The notes below the pieces were generated by a model. That model was not told the origin of the DNA. It was given only the letters and a program-made list of their open reading frames with translations, and did not search any database. From NCBI GenBank assembly GCA_016872355.1, contig VGZY01000026.1, forward strand, positions 1-32,940: a stretch of 32,940 nucleotides of DNA, in the 5' to 3' direction. The stretch comes from SAR202 cluster bacterium (GTDB lineage Bacteria; Chloroflexota; Dehalococcoidia; Lucifugimonadales; VGZY01). Numbering within the stretch: the stretch's first letter is position 1; each line of letters begins with the position of its first letter. The translations under genes and the position numbers were made by a program. Below, piece by piece: positions 7,805 through 16,196 of this stretch.

Positions 7805-8860
7805 ATGTCCCGCCCATACGCCCTGCTTCGCGCCGGTTACCCTTACTTCAGGACCATCGGCGAGTTCATGCGCATGCACTTCCCGGCGGACGTCGCCATC
7901 CACAAGGACGGCCGCGTCTTCTCGTTCCAGACGGGCAGCCGCTACTCCAAGGGCAAGTCCGGCTCCATCATGGTCACAGACATCGAGGACAAGAACTACG
8001 GCAGCTTCGCGTGGCGCTCGGACGGCACGCCTCTCCCCCACTCCTGGTTCCTCTGGCCCTGCCAGATGGTCTTCGACCTCAAGCAAGAGGTCCTCTTCTG
8101 CACGGACCAGGCAGACCCGCGCATCCAGTTGTTCCGCATAGACGATCACTACCCAGAGTACCTGGGCCGCTGGGGCGAGGGCGGCAGCGCCCCCGGCCAG
8201 ATGAAGAGCCCCGCCGGCATCGCCTGCGACATGGATAACAACATCTGGATCGTCGATGCCGGCAACCACCGCGTCCAGAAGTTCACACGCGACGGCAAGT
8301 TCCTCATGCAGTTCGGCGGATTCGGCACAGCCGAGGGCCAGTTCGACACCCCCTGGGGCATATACGTAGACGAGCTGGGCCAGGTGTACGTATCCGATTG
8401 GCGCAACGACCGCGTACAGGTCTTCAATATGGACGGCAGATTCCAGTGGCAGCTCGGCCGCCCCGGCGCCGGGAACGGCGAGATCAAGCGCCCCGCGGGC
8501 ATACATGTGGACACCGACGGCGATATATACGTAGCCGACTGGGGCAACAACCGCGTACAGCTCTTCACCCCGGACGGCCGCTACGTACAACAATTCCACG
8601 GAGACGCCACCCTCTCAAAGTCCCAGGTCGCCAGGATGTACCAGCGCTCGGGCAAGCAGAAGAGGATGAGGGAGGATGCGGACCTGGAGCAGGAGAAGTA
8701 CTTCACGAGGCCGCGCTCGGTCCGCGTGGACCATCGCGGGTACATGTTCGTGCCGGACTACGAGCACTACCGCATCCAGATATACAAGAAAGAGGCTTAC
8801 CCTCTGGATGAGTCGCAGATCCTCCCTCCGTTCAAGGTGCCGACGCTGAATGCGAATTGA
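7805..8860 (+). CDS. NHL-repeat beta-propeller protein
   Basis: This 351-residue protein carries several NHL blades. The clearest are near residues 135-280, each with the pattern P-x-G-I, then D-x-x-x-x-hydrophobic-(Y/W)-V-(A/S/D)-D, then N-(H/N/D)-R-V-Q-x-F, for example AGIHVDTDGDIYVADWGNNRVQ (blade starting near residue 227). A probable six-bladed propeller results. NHL proteins serve as binding scaffolds, and some are hydroxyglycine lyases; no catalytic assignment is possible here. No signal peptide is visible, so a cytoplasmic location is likely unless export is atypical. GGAGGA lies 5 bases before the ATG. The C-terminal part (SRPRSVRVDHRGYMFVPDYEHYRIQ-like) is another blade. Confidence 0.85.
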   Translation: MSRPYALLRAGYPYFRTIGEFMRMHFPADVAIHKDGRVFSFQTGSRYSKGKSGSIMVTDIEDKNYGSFAWRSDGTPLPHSWFLWPCQMVFDLKQEVLFCTDQADPRIQLFRIDDHYPEYLGRWGEGGSAPGQMKSPAGIACDMDNNIWIVDAGNHRVQKFTRDGKFLMQFGGFGTAEGQFDTPWGIYVDELGQVYVSDWRNDRVQVFNMDGRFQWQLGRPGAGNGEIKRPAGIHVDTDGDIYVADWGNNRVQLFTPDGRYVQQFHGDATLSKSQVARMYQRSGKQKRMREDADLEQEKYFTRPRSVRVDHRGYMFVPDYEHYRIQIYKKEAYPLDESQILPPFKVPTLNAN

Positions 8861-8868
8861 AGGTACGG

Positions 8869-8892
8869 CCCCGATTCGAGGACTCATCGGGG
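8869..8892 (+). terminator. Hairpin after the NHL gene, possible terminator
   Basis: CCCCGAT (8869-8875) pairs with ATCGGGG (8886-8892) around a 10-nt loop, nine bases after the NHL stop. There is no T-tract, so it may slow or protect the transcript rather than end it. Downstream to 8968 only GGTACGG-type short repeats are seen. Confidence 0.35.
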
Positions 8893-8968
8893 TTCAGAGC
8901 AAGGCACAGGGTACGGGGTACGGTAACAGCCGGGTAAAGGGTAGGGAGAAGAGGTACAGGCGCGGCGG

Positions 8969-9337
8969 CTATTTTGAGAGGACTTTGCCGGTGGATGAGC
9001 GCTTGCCGTGGGTGGAAGGCGTTTTAAGGTTGTTCTTGTCGGAGACGATGTTTGCCGCCTCCGTTCCGGCCGAGCCGAGGCGCAGGAGAGTGCCGAGGGC
9101 GATGTAGGCAATATCCGCGGCCTCTTTGCAGGCGTCCGGGATGTCCGCGCGGTTAAGGGCGCGTGCGTGCTCGCCCGTCTCCTCCGCCAGCAGCGCCAGC
9201 CTCTGCCGCAGCGCCTCCAGCGTGCCGTCCACGTCCGCCGTGTCCACCGATGGGATTTCGAACCTCTCGTGAAAGCGGTAAACGCTCTCGGCCATCCTGT
9301 TCATCGCGGCAAGGTACGGCTGCATCTCATCGGTCAT
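8969..9337 (-). CDS. MazG-like NTP pyrophosphohydrolase
   Basis: This 122-residue helical protein has the MazG/all-alpha NTP pyrophosphohydrolase signature: E52, E53 and E56 in LLAEETGEHARAL, then E72 and D75 in KEAADIAYIALG, spaced as in the EExxE...ExxD magnesium site. Such enzymes hydrolyse (d)NTPs to monophosphates and help clear unusual nucleotides. The C-terminal DKNNLKTPSTHGKRS is a plausible substrate-contacting tail. The ATG at 9337 lies within the last codons of the YihY-like gene (11-nt overlap), implying translational coupling. Upstream in-frame residues belong to that overlap and do not look like this family. Specificity is not readable. Confidence 0.72.
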   Translation of the reverse strand: MTDEMQPYLAAMNRMAESVYRFHERFEIPSVDTADVDGTLEALRQRLALLAEETGEHARALNRADIPDACKEAADIAYIALGTLLRLGSAGTEAANIVSDKNNLKTPSTHGKRSSTGKVLSK

Positions 9338-10355
9338 GTGCTTTGACTGCCTCTTCGGGTTTGGGAGCGCCGTCCGGAGTCTCTTTCCAATCGACTGACG
9401 GCAGCTCCTCGATATCATCCACCACAAGCTCGCCCTTGTGAAGCCCCTTTTTCATGAGCGCAAACTCCGCGTTCAGCTCCGCACCCACAAGCAGGATTAT
9501 GCTGCTGTAGTACGCCCAAAGCATGAGCGCTATGACGGGCGCCAGCGAGCCGTAGACATTCTCGAAGTTGGCGAACTGCTGGATGTATGTCAGGAAAACC
9601 GCCTTGCCGATCTCGAAAAGCACCGCCCCAAGGATGGCCCCGGGCCACACGTACTTCCAATACGTCTTTGTGTTGGGAAGGAACTTGTAGACCATCAGGA
9701 AGATCATAAGGGTCAACACAAAGGACGATACCTGCAGGGCGATTCTCAGCCCGCCGGCGAGCAGGAACTCCGGCACGTCCGCGTTGGCCTCCGCGAGCTC
9801 GGCCGCGATCCGAACGAAGCTGGCGGCGGCGATGGACGCTATGAAGAGCAGCGCAATGCACAGCGCCATGAAAAGCTGCCGGGGCTTGGCCTTGTAAAAT
9901 GGTCTGTCCTTATGAATATCCCAGGCCCGGTTGATGGCCCGGTTGATGGCGCCGAAAACCGCGCTCCCCGTCCACATCAGGCCCAGGATGGCGAATATGC
10001 CCAGGGCGCCCCGAAGCCCTTGCACAGCCTCCAGGTTGTCTTCCAGGAACGCCCCGGAGCCCGGGAGGTTCTCTCTGATGAAGTCCAGGAACGAGCGCTG
10101 CGCCTCTTCTGACTCCAGGAAGAACGACATCAGCGCGGTGAGCCCCAGCAGCAGCGGGAAGATGGAGAACATCACATAGTAGCCGATGCCCGCCGCGAAG
10201 TGCGTTACGTCGTCTGCCTGGATCTCCTTGATCGTTCTCCAGACCAGCACTGCGAGAAAGTTGCGCTCCAGCCTGCGCCGAACGGCCTTGACCCTCCGCC
10301 TTAGCCCGGTGCTGGAATAGAGATTATCGAGCCTTTCTTTGACGACGCCGACCAT
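9327..10355 (-). CDS. YihY/BrkB-family integral membrane protein
   Basis: This 342-residue protein has about six hydrophobic segments and family motifs: FAAGIGYYVMFSIFPLLLGL in the first membrane region, WTGSAVFGAINRAINRAWD, RPFYKAKPRQLFMAL, a late PNTKTYWKYVWPGAILGAVLFEIGK-type block, and YGSLAPVIALMLWAYYSSIILLVGAELNAEF near the end. The family was once called ribonuclease BN in error; its members are inner-membrane proteins of uncertain function, perhaps transport or envelope stress. The ATG at 10355 has AGGAG eight bases upstream; a GTG three codons earlier would overlap that site. It overlaps the MazG-like gene downstream. Confidence 0.88.
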   Translation of the reverse strand: MVGVVKERLDNLYSSTGLRRRVKAVRRRLERNFLAVLVWRTIKEIQADDVTHFAAGIGYYVMFSIFPLLLGLTALMSFFLESEEAQRSFLDFIRENLPGSGAFLEDNLEAVQGLRGALGIFAILGLMWTGSAVFGAINRAINRAWDIHKDRPFYKAKPRQLFMALCIALLFIASIAAASFVRIAAELAEANADVPEFLLAGGLRIALQVSSFVLTLMIFLMVYKFLPNTKTYWKYVWPGAILGAVLFEIGKAVFLTYIQQFANFENVYGSLAPVIALMLWAYYSSIILLVGAELNAEFALMKKGLHKGELVVDDIEELPSVDWKETPDGAPKPEEAVKAHDR

Positions 10356-10570
10356 CGCGGACACTCCTCACTGGCCCCTGCCACACCCGCGCCACCACCG
10401 GTTCCGCAGACGGGCGGAACAGGATACAATCAACGCGCCCAGGAAGGGCGCAGCCACAACCCCATGTTTCGAGCGTAGCACACGTCGAAGCCATGGGCCA
10501 ACCACGCAATGCGCCGATTCGCCGGTGAGTTTTGCCAATGCGTCATTCTATTACGGAGTAGAGCCCTCGA

Positions 10571-11701
10571 ATGGTCCAACACTACCTGATTTGCACCCGC
10601 TGCACCAACCAGATGGCATCGGGCATGAACGCCGTCGGCTGCGACCGCTGCGGCGGCCCCCTGGACGTTGGGTATGTGCCGGACGGCTCCAGCACGTACT
10701 ACGACAAGCGGCGCGGGATGCACGTGCCTCTCCCCATCTCCGGCATAGAGTCGCTGCAGGCAGTGTCCATGGGCGAGGGCAACACACCCACGGTTCAGCT
10801 CACCGCGGTGGGTGGCATGCTCGGCGCGCGCGAAATTCGCGCGAAGCTCGAGTACCTGGGTCCGACCGGCTCCTTCAAGGACCGCGGGACCGTGATCATG
10901 ATGGCGATGGCGTTGGAGGCGGGGGTCAAGGAGGTAGTGGAGGACTCGTCGGGTAACGCCGGAGCTTCTGTTTCCGCGTACGCAGCCAGGGTGGGCATCA
11001 AGGCGCATATCTTTGCGCCGGCCACGGCGCCGGCCGCGAAGCTCCGCCAGATAAAGGCCTACGGCGCAACGGTGCACTCGATCGAGGGGCCGCGCGAGGC
11101 CGCCACGGCGGCGGCAGTGGCGTTCTACAAGGAGCGCGGGATGGTCTACACCTCGCACGTCCTAAGCCCGTACTTCGCAGAGGGCACGAAGGTGTTCGCG
11201 TACGAGACCGCCGAGCAGATGCGAGACAGCATTCCTGCGCACATTGTCTTCCCCGTTGGAAACGGCTCGCTGATCATCGGCGCGTGGAAGGGCTTTACGG
11301 AGCTGCAGCGGGCGGGACGCATCGCGAGGATGCCGAAACTGCACTGCGTGCAGGCCCGAGGCGTCATGCCGATCGTTACTGCGGCGACGGGAAAGCAGCG
11401 GCCGGCCGGCGTGTCCGGCACGGTGGCGGGCGGCATCGCGGTCGGCGCCCCGGCGCGCAAGGAGCAGGTCGTGAGCGTGGTGAAGGCGTCGCAGGGCTCA
11501 ATCATCGCAGTCGACGATGCGGACACGCTCCGCTGGCAGAAGGCGCTTTGCGAGCGCGAGGGGATATTCGGCGAGCCCACCTCCGCCGCGGGGTTTGCGG
11601 GCCTTGAAGCGCTCATCAAGCGCGGCGACATCGGCCCTGCCGAGACCGTCCTCGTGCCGGTGACAGGCTTCGGCCTGAAGGACGCTATCGCGCCCGGCTA
11701 A
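10571..11701 (+). CDS. Threonine-synthase-like PLP-dependent enzyme
   Basis: This 376-residue protein starts with a four-cysteine knuckle (C8-x2-C11 and C24-x2-C27), followed by a fold-type II PLP domain. Key marks are GEGNTPT near residue 70, the lysine for the cofactor in GSFKDRG (K103), DSSGNAGAS, and a VGNGSL glycine loop that should bind the phosphate. Threonine synthase makes threonine from O-phosphohomoserine, and many relatives have the same zinc-ribbon start. Without thrA/thrB neighbours the exact substrate stays open; a cysteate- or threonine-type lyase is possible. Its stop overlaps the stop of the convergent PIN gene by four bases. Confidence 0.8.
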   Translation: MVQHYLICTRCTNQMASGMNAVGCDRCGGPLDVGYVPDGSSTYYDKRRGMHVPLPISGIESLQAVSMGEGNTPTVQLTAVGGMLGAREIRAKLEYLGPTGSFKDRGTVIMMAMALEAGVKEVVEDSSGNAGASVSAYAARVGIKAHIFAPATAPAAKLRQIKAYGATVHSIEGPREAATAAAVAFYKERGMVYTSHVLSPYFAEGTKVFAYETAEQMRDSIPAHIVFPVGNGSLIIGAWKGFTELQRAGRIARMPKLHCVQARGVMPIVTAATGKQRPAGVSGTVAGGIAVGAPARKEQVVSVVKASQGSIIAVDDADTLRWQKALCEREGIFGEPTSAAGFAGLEALIKRGDIGPAETVLVPVTGFGLKDAIAPG

Positions 11702-12108
11702 CCTTCTTCCAACGCCTCGGAGGTCCGAATATTGTTATCGGGGAACCTCTGATCAAAGGTGTAGACAGTCGGTGTCTCGCTAGCGCCGGCGGCGGCCCAG
11801 AGCAGAGCGTCTACATACGACACGCGCCGGGACGTGGAACACATCTGCAATGCAAAAACGACCGTCTTCTTATCACGGCCGTAGACGCGAATATTTTGCC
11901 GCAGCAGCAGTTGAGTGAGGTTCTCGACAGTCTCCGGTCGAGGGACACGGTAAGTGTCCTCAAGCACGAATGCAATTTCCGCTATAACAGCCTCCGTCAG
12001 GATAAGGTCCTTTCCGAGTTCAATGATCGACCTGGCGGCAGCCGCCATCGCCGGCGGGTCTCCAGTCAGGTACCGCACCACCACGCTCGTGTCGAGGAAT
12101 CCGCTCAA
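11698..12108 (-). CDS. vapC: PIN-domain toxin (VapC type)
   Basis: This PIN-domain ribonuclease of 136 residues has the acidic residues in their usual places: FLDTSVVVRYL (first Asp), TEAVIAEIAFVLE (Glu), SYVDALLWAAA (Asp) and TFDQRF (last Asp). VapC toxins cut RNA, often tRNA, when not bound by VapB. I chose a TTG at 12108 because it overlaps the VapB stop (TTGA), has GGAGGA about eight bases upstream, and gives the usual short lead before the first Asp. An ATG at 12129 would add seven residues and overlap VapB by 25 bases. Its stop overlaps the convergent neighbour. Confidence 0.85.
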   Translation of the reverse strand: MSGFLDTSVVVRYLTGDPPAMAAAARSIIELGKDLILTEAVIAEIAFVLEDTYRVPRPETVENLTQLLLRQNIRVYGRDKKTVVFALQMCSTSRRVSYVDALLWAAAGASETPTVYTFDQRFPDNNIRTSEALEEG

Positions 12109-12389
12109 GACGGCACTTCCTCCGTCCATCCGTCAACCCGTTCCCACGCGGCCGCTCGCCATGCCCTGTCGGCCGCGTCGTTAAACGACTCTTCGTCAGG
12201 TACCGACGTCCGCACGTACCTTGACAGGGTTCCTGCAAGTGAGCGATTGTGCTCCGGCGGAACGAAGTGTATCTCCAGATGGTTGTCGACAGCCCGTTGC
12301 ACCGTGTCCCACCCCGCTTCAACCCCGAGCTTATCGCGAAGTTCTTTCTGGATAACTACCTGGCCCTTTAGTCCTACTTTATGTCCCAT
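12105..12389 (-). CDS. vapB: AbrB/MazE-like antitoxin (VapB type)
   Basis: This 94-residue protein begins with a swapped-hairpin AbrB domain (MGHKVGLKGQVVIQKELRDKLG, about residues 1-45), the DNA-binding half of many VapB antitoxins. The acidic, Trp-containing C-terminal part (EESFNDAADRAWRAAAWERV) should bind the PIN toxin. The order antitoxin then toxin, the overlap of stop and start, and a promoter just upstream all fit a self-regulated pair. Confidence 0.85.
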   Translation of the reverse strand: MGHKVGLKGQVVIQKELRDKLGVEAGWDTVQRAVDNHLEIHFVPPEHNRSLAGTLSRYVRTSVPDEESFNDAADRAWRAAAWERVDGWTEEVPS

Positions 12390-12425
12390 CGTGACTCTCT
12401 CAGAAAAGTATTACGGACTAAAACA

Positions 12426-12454
12426 AGTATAACTCTTACGCTCGTTACAAACAA
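12426..12454 (-). promoter_or_regulatory. Candidate promoter of the vapBC pair
   Basis: Reading the minus strand, TTGTTT (12449-12454), a 17-bp spacer and TATACT (12426-12431, five of six consensus bases) lie 37 bases before the VapB ATG in an AT-rich gap. Confidence 0.5.
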
Positions 12455-12484
12455 ATAAGCCTACCTGCGTTATCTAACAGAAGT

Positions 12485-13669
12485 TCATTTGCCGACCGCC
12501 CGGAACGCCGTCTGGAACCCCGGAAGCGCACCTTGCAGGGTGCGGTCGTCGGTGCAATAGGCGATGCGGAAGTAGCCGGGCATGCCGAAGCCGCGGCCTG
12601 GCACGACGAGCACGCGCTGCTTGCGAAGCTCGTCCACGAAGGCAACGTCGTCGGCGATGGGCGACTTCGGGAATATGTAGAACGCCCCGCCGGGCCGGAC
12701 GATGGAGTAGCCGATCTCAGTGAGGCTCTTGAAAAGGAAGTCGCGCTTCCTCTCGTACTGGCCAACGTCCACGGTCACATCCTGGAGCCTCTTTACGATG
12801 TGCTGCATCAGCGCCGGCGCGTTCACAAATCCCAGCGTGCGGTTACTGAAGACGAGCCCGCCCATCAGCTCCGCTAGATCGGAGCATCCGGGATTGACCG
12901 CGATGAAGCCGATGCGCTCCCCGGGCAGCGCCAGGTCCTTGGAGTGGGAGGTGGCGACGATGGAGCGGGCATGGTGCGGGAACACCTGCGGGTATGTCTT
13001 CCCATCGAAGATGATCTTGCGGTACGGCTCGTCGCTCAGAAGGTAGATTTCAGTCCCGTACTCCTTCTCTTTTCTCCTGACCACCGCACCCATCGCTGCC
13101 AGCGTCTCCGCGGGGTAGACGACGCCGGTCGGATTGTTGGGCGAGCTGGTGAGCACGATCCGCGTGCGCGGGCCGATGGCCGTCTCAAGCGCGGCCATGT
13201 CCGGCAGGAACCGGTCGTCGCACGGGACTACCTTGCACGTAGCGCCGTGGTTGTCCGCATAGAACATGTACTCCACAAAGTACGGCGCGAATATTACAAC
13301 CTCGTCGCCGGGGTCCAAAAGAGTCCGCATGACGACGTTGATCGCGCCGCCGGCCCCAACTGTCATCACAATATGCTCTGCGGTGAAGGGCATGCCCGTC
13401 TCACACGAGAGCTGCGCCGCCACGGCGGCGCGCGTGTCCTGGTAGCCTGCGTTGGGCATGTACCGGTGCAGGCCCGCGATGTCGCTGTCCGCGATGCGTT
13501 TCAGCTCGGCGGCAAACTGTGGCGGCGGCTCCATGATGGGGTTGCCGAGAGAAAGGTCGTAGACGTTCTCAGCGCCGTACTTCTGCTTCAGCACGATCCC
13601 TTCCTCGAACATCTTTCGAATCCAGGAGCCCTGCTGCATAAAGGATCGAATCTTCTTGGATACGGGCAT
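12485..13669 (-). CDS. Class I/II pyridoxal-phosphate aminotransferase (AspC-like)
   Basis: The protein is 394 residues long, the normal size for fold-type I aminotransferases. Visible marks are DLSLGNP near residue 38, MPNAGYQDTR, the SPNNPTG loop (N179), DEPY (D213, Y216), the cofactor lysine K244 in SHSKDLALPGERIGF, and a C-terminal FRIAYC arginine that should hold the substrate carboxylate. Aspartate or a related amino acid is the probable donor; family subgroups differ in this. It faces the vapBC promoter with a short gap and is transcribed alone. No regulator site is visible. Confidence 0.88.
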   Translation of the reverse strand: MPVSKKIRSFMQQGSWIRKMFEEGIVLKQKYGAENVYDLSLGNPIMEPPPQFAAELKRIADSDIAGLHRYMPNAGYQDTRAAVAAQLSCETGMPFTAEHIVMTVGAGGAINVVMRTLLDPGDEVVIFAPYFVEYMFYADNHGATCKVVPCDDRFLPDMAALETAIGPRTRIVLTSSPNNPTGVVYPAETLAAMGAVVRRKEKEYGTEIYLLSDEPYRKIIFDGKTYPQVFPHHARSIVATSHSKDLALPGERIGFIAVNPGCSDLAELMGGLVFSNRTLGFVNAPALMQHIVKRLQDVTVDVGQYERKRDFLFKSLTEIGYSIVRPGGAFYIFPKSPIADDVAFVDELRKQRVLVVPGRGFGMPGYFRIAYCTDDRTLQGALPGFQTAFRAVGK

Positions 13670-13835
13670 GGTGCTTCTCTCTATGAGTGATGGTAGAGGC
13701 GAGGGGCATTAAACTATCCCGCCGCCGGTCTGTCAACGACGAAGAGTGATTTGGAACCCAGGTGAAAATGTATGGTCGTGTTTGCCCTTTTGTGATAGGA
13801 TTCCTTGGTGCCTTCCGCAGACGCAAGTTTCTCCC

Positions 13836-13911
<76 letters not shown>

Positions 13912-14066
13912 TTTCTATCTCTTCCCACATTTAGCGGCTGTGATTCCAATTCTTCTCGTTCCAATATCCCATAATAGACCTGTGCCCGTGAAACCCCAGG
14001 AAACGCAAAACGTCTCACTTCAGACGTGGGTATCGGTGCAGCTTATCCTGATAGCTGTGCGGTACG

Positions 14067-14267
14067 GTGCGTGAACCGCGCCCAGTAACTCCCGGCCTGT
14101 GCGAGAGCTGCGAGATGGCGCGCGCCATTCGCAGCGGCAAAGGCTCGGTGTTCTGGCTGTGCGGCAGACACGAAAGCGATCCCGGGTTTCCGAAGTACCC
14201 CAGGCTTCCCGTTGTCAGGTGCGAGGGTTATGCACCAGGGCTGGCAAACGGCGGCGACCGCCGCTGA
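14067..14267 (+). CDS. Small conserved protein with CxxC motif
   Basis: This 66-residue protein from a GTG start has C12-x2-C15, a later Cys (residue 32), and a conserved-looking core SGKGSVFWLC...DPGFPKYPRLPVVRCEGY with a fourth Cys near residue 52. I recall similar short proteins with a DPRFPKYPxLPVxxCxG ending in other environmental bacteria, probably binding one metal ion; function unknown. No strong ribosome site is visible, and an in-frame TAG at 14052 limits the start to this GTG or a CTG at 14055. It lies 155 bases after the tRNA, in a gap with no other gene. Confidence 0.6.
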   Translation: MREPRPVTPGLCESCEMARAIRSGKGSVFWLCGRHESDPGFPKYPRLPVVRCEGYAPGLANGGDRR

Positions 14268-14593
14268 ATTGCCAGCCATTTGTGCTTTGTGGCGGAAACC
14301 CCAGCGGGCAGAATCCCGGAATAAACAGAGAGGCCCCCGACGCTCAGCATCGCCGGAGGCCACTCAAGGAGGAGTCGTCGCCAACCTGAGGAAGCTCCGC
14401 GGGAGGGGGTTCCTTCAATTTGGCTCTGACGCGCTTATCCTACCACATGGAGTGGTTGGAATCAATAAAATCCCCATAGATTGTTGCCGCCGGGAGCCAT
14501 ATCGAATTGGCCCGCCGAGACTGGATGTCCAACTGTATGAGCCACTGGACATTTGACTGATTCCGCGCAAGTTGTGACAATGAGAATAGCTTC
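14268..14593. other. Gene-free stretch with one hairpin
   Basis: About 326 bases hold no convincing gene. A GC-rich imperfect hairpin lies at 14332-14361: arms begin GGCC and end GGCC, with three mismatches, and no T-tract follows. A purine-rich GGAGGAG run follows at about 14368. I do not recognise a riboswitch or known small RNA. Confidence 0.4.
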
Positions 14594-15544
14594 GTGAAAG
14601 GCGACAACCCCTTGCGAATCTCCCTCCGATTCTCACTCTTCGCCGCAATTGCCCTGGCCGTGACCACTGCCTGCAACAACGGCGGCACAGACCCCACGCC
14701 TACCGCCACGATCCCCACTGCAACAGCATCTGCCGCGGCCCCTACCACTCCGGCAGGCCAGGCCCTGACGGTATTCGCGGCCGGGACGGACTACGCCGTG
14801 GGACCCAACCGCTTCGCGTTCGCCGCCATCGACGCCCAAGGCGACCCTATTCGCACGCCCCAGGCGTCAGCGACTTTTGTGTTCCTGGACACGGAGCCCA
14901 TCCAGGCGCGCGCGCAGGCGGTCGCCGAGTTCGTCTCGTGGCCGGCGGGAACGTCGGGAGTATACGTTACCCAAGTCAACCTCGACGCGGCCGGGCGATG
15001 GGGAATCATCATTACCGTAAAAGACGCGTCGAACGCCACGCTTGAAGGCACGGCCGGCTTCGAGGTCAAGGCCGAAAGCCCCACACCCTCAGTAGGCGAG
15101 AGGCCACCGGCGAGCGTGAACAAGACGGCCCGAAGCGTCAGCGACCTGACAAAGATCAGCACTTCTATCTCGCCCGACGCCGACCTGTACCAGATGACCA
15201 TCGCTGAGGCGATGGAGTCCGGAAAGCCCACAATTGTGACCTTCGCCACCCCTGCGTATTGCACGTCAGCCACGTGCGGTCCTCAGGTGGATATTGTTTC
15301 CGAGGTTAAGGACGACTTCAAAGGCCGCGTGAACTTCATCCACGTCGAGGTCTATGACAATCCGGACGAAATCCAGGGCGACCTCAAAAAGGCCGTTCTT
15401 TCACCCGTTCTGAGGGAGTGGGGGCTGCCGTCAGAGCCCTACACTTTCATTCTGGACGAGGCCGGGCTCGTGGCAGCAAAGTACGAGGGATTCGTGACGA
15501 AAGGTGAGATGAAGGAAGGACTCAATGAGTTACTTGGCAACTAG
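14594..15544 (+). CDS. Lipoprotein with YtkA/FixH-like and thioredoxin-like domains
   Basis: This 316-residue protein has an N-terminal hydrophobic segment ending in Cys27 (VTTAC, a weak lipobox), then a Thr/Pro/Ala linker (30-53). Residues 55-157 look like an immunoglobulin-like sandwich with the G-x-W strand motif of YtkA/FixH domains. Residues 200-316 are a thioredoxin fold: TFATPAYCTSATCGPQ has C223 and C228, four residues between them rather than the usual two, and SEPYTFILDEAG holds the cis-Pro strand. It may handle metal ions or thiols at the cell surface, as thioredoxin-like partners of cytochrome and copper assembly do; that is inference. The last 20 bases overlap the next gene. The start is GTG. 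Confidence 0.7.
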   Translation: MKGDNPLRISLRFSLFAAIALAVTTACNNGGTDPTPTATIPTATASAAAPTTPAGQALTVFAAGTDYAVGPNRFAFAAIDAQGDPIRTPQASATFVFLDTEPIQARAQAVAEFVSWPAGTSGVYVTQVNLDAAGRWGIIITVKDASNATLEGTAGFEVKAESPTPSVGERPPASVNKTARSVSDLTKISTSISPDADLYQMTIAEAMESGKPTIVTFATPAYCTSATCGPQVDIVSEVKDDFKGRVNFIHVEVYDNPDEIQGDLKKAVLSPVLREWGLPSEPYTFILDEAGLVAAKYEGFVTKGEMKEGLNELLGN

Positions 15545-16133
15545 CGCACGGCGGGAACGGGTTTTCTGGACAACAGCATTAGCGGCGGTACTGGTCGCTG
15601 TCCTGGTGCTGACGACCCGGCAGGCCGCCGCGCAGGCCGTCGAGGACCCCATCGAGATATTCCGCGAGACCAAGGGCGCATACGCCCTATCCATGACAAT
15701 GCTCCCCAACCGGCCCACGGTTGGCATAGTCCACTTCAACATCCTGCCCACCGCCGGCGACGGCGTGACCCCGGTTACAGACGCCGAAATCCTCGTCGTC
15801 GCGAACAATCCGCAGGGCAAGGCAGAGTACCAGGTCCGGGCGCTCAACGACCCCGCGGACCGGAGCCGCTACGCCGCGAACATGATGATCGAGCATGAAG
15901 GGCTCTGGACGTTTGACGTGGAGATCAAGTCGGGCTCTCTAGGCGAAGAGAAGTTCACGGCGCCGCTTGAGATCGGCGAGCTGCCGATCGACCCGGGATG
16001 GGAGGGCGGCCTCATCCTGGCGCTCATCCTCATTGGCTTCGCCGGCGGCATTACTTACCTTGTATTGAGCTCGCGCAAGGCCCTGCGGGAGCGGGAAGCC
16101 TCAAGGCACGCGGCAGCGCAAAGCAGGGCTTGA
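15525..16133 (+). CDS. YtkA/FixH-like membrane-anchored protein
   Basis: This 202-residue protein has an N-terminal signal or anchor segment (about 14-38), a beta-sandwich domain (50-150) with the pattern P-x-x-G-x-x-x-F-x-I and HEGLWTFDVEI, and one membrane helix near 161-181 followed by a basic tail. YtkA/FixH-like domains occur in copper and cytochrome oxidase assembly proteins; the exact role here is not shown. It overlaps the upstream lipoprotein gene by 20 bases, so both are made together and probably act on the same partner outside the membrane. No CopC, Sco or oxidase gene is present in the window. Confidence 0.7.
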   Translation: MSYLATSARRERVFWTTALAAVLVAVLVLTTRQAAAQAVEDPIEIFRETKGAYALSMTMLPNRPTVGIVHFNILPTAGDGVTPVTDAEILVVANNPQGKAEYQVRALNDPADRSRYAANMMIEHEGLWTFDVEIKSGSLGEEKFTAPLEIGELPIDPGWEGGLILALILIGFAGGITYLVLSSRKALREREASRHAAAQSRA

Positions 16134-16196
16134 CTCCCGGCGAGATTGTGCACAAGATAGCCGGCAGTTGAGAGTCTGTACCTGAGGTACTTCACT

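Noticed and set aside
14332-14400. RNase P, SRP RNA or riboswitch in the gap before the lipoprotein gene
   Set aside because: The GAGGAAGC stretch is superficially similar, but the conserved cores of these RNAs are missing.
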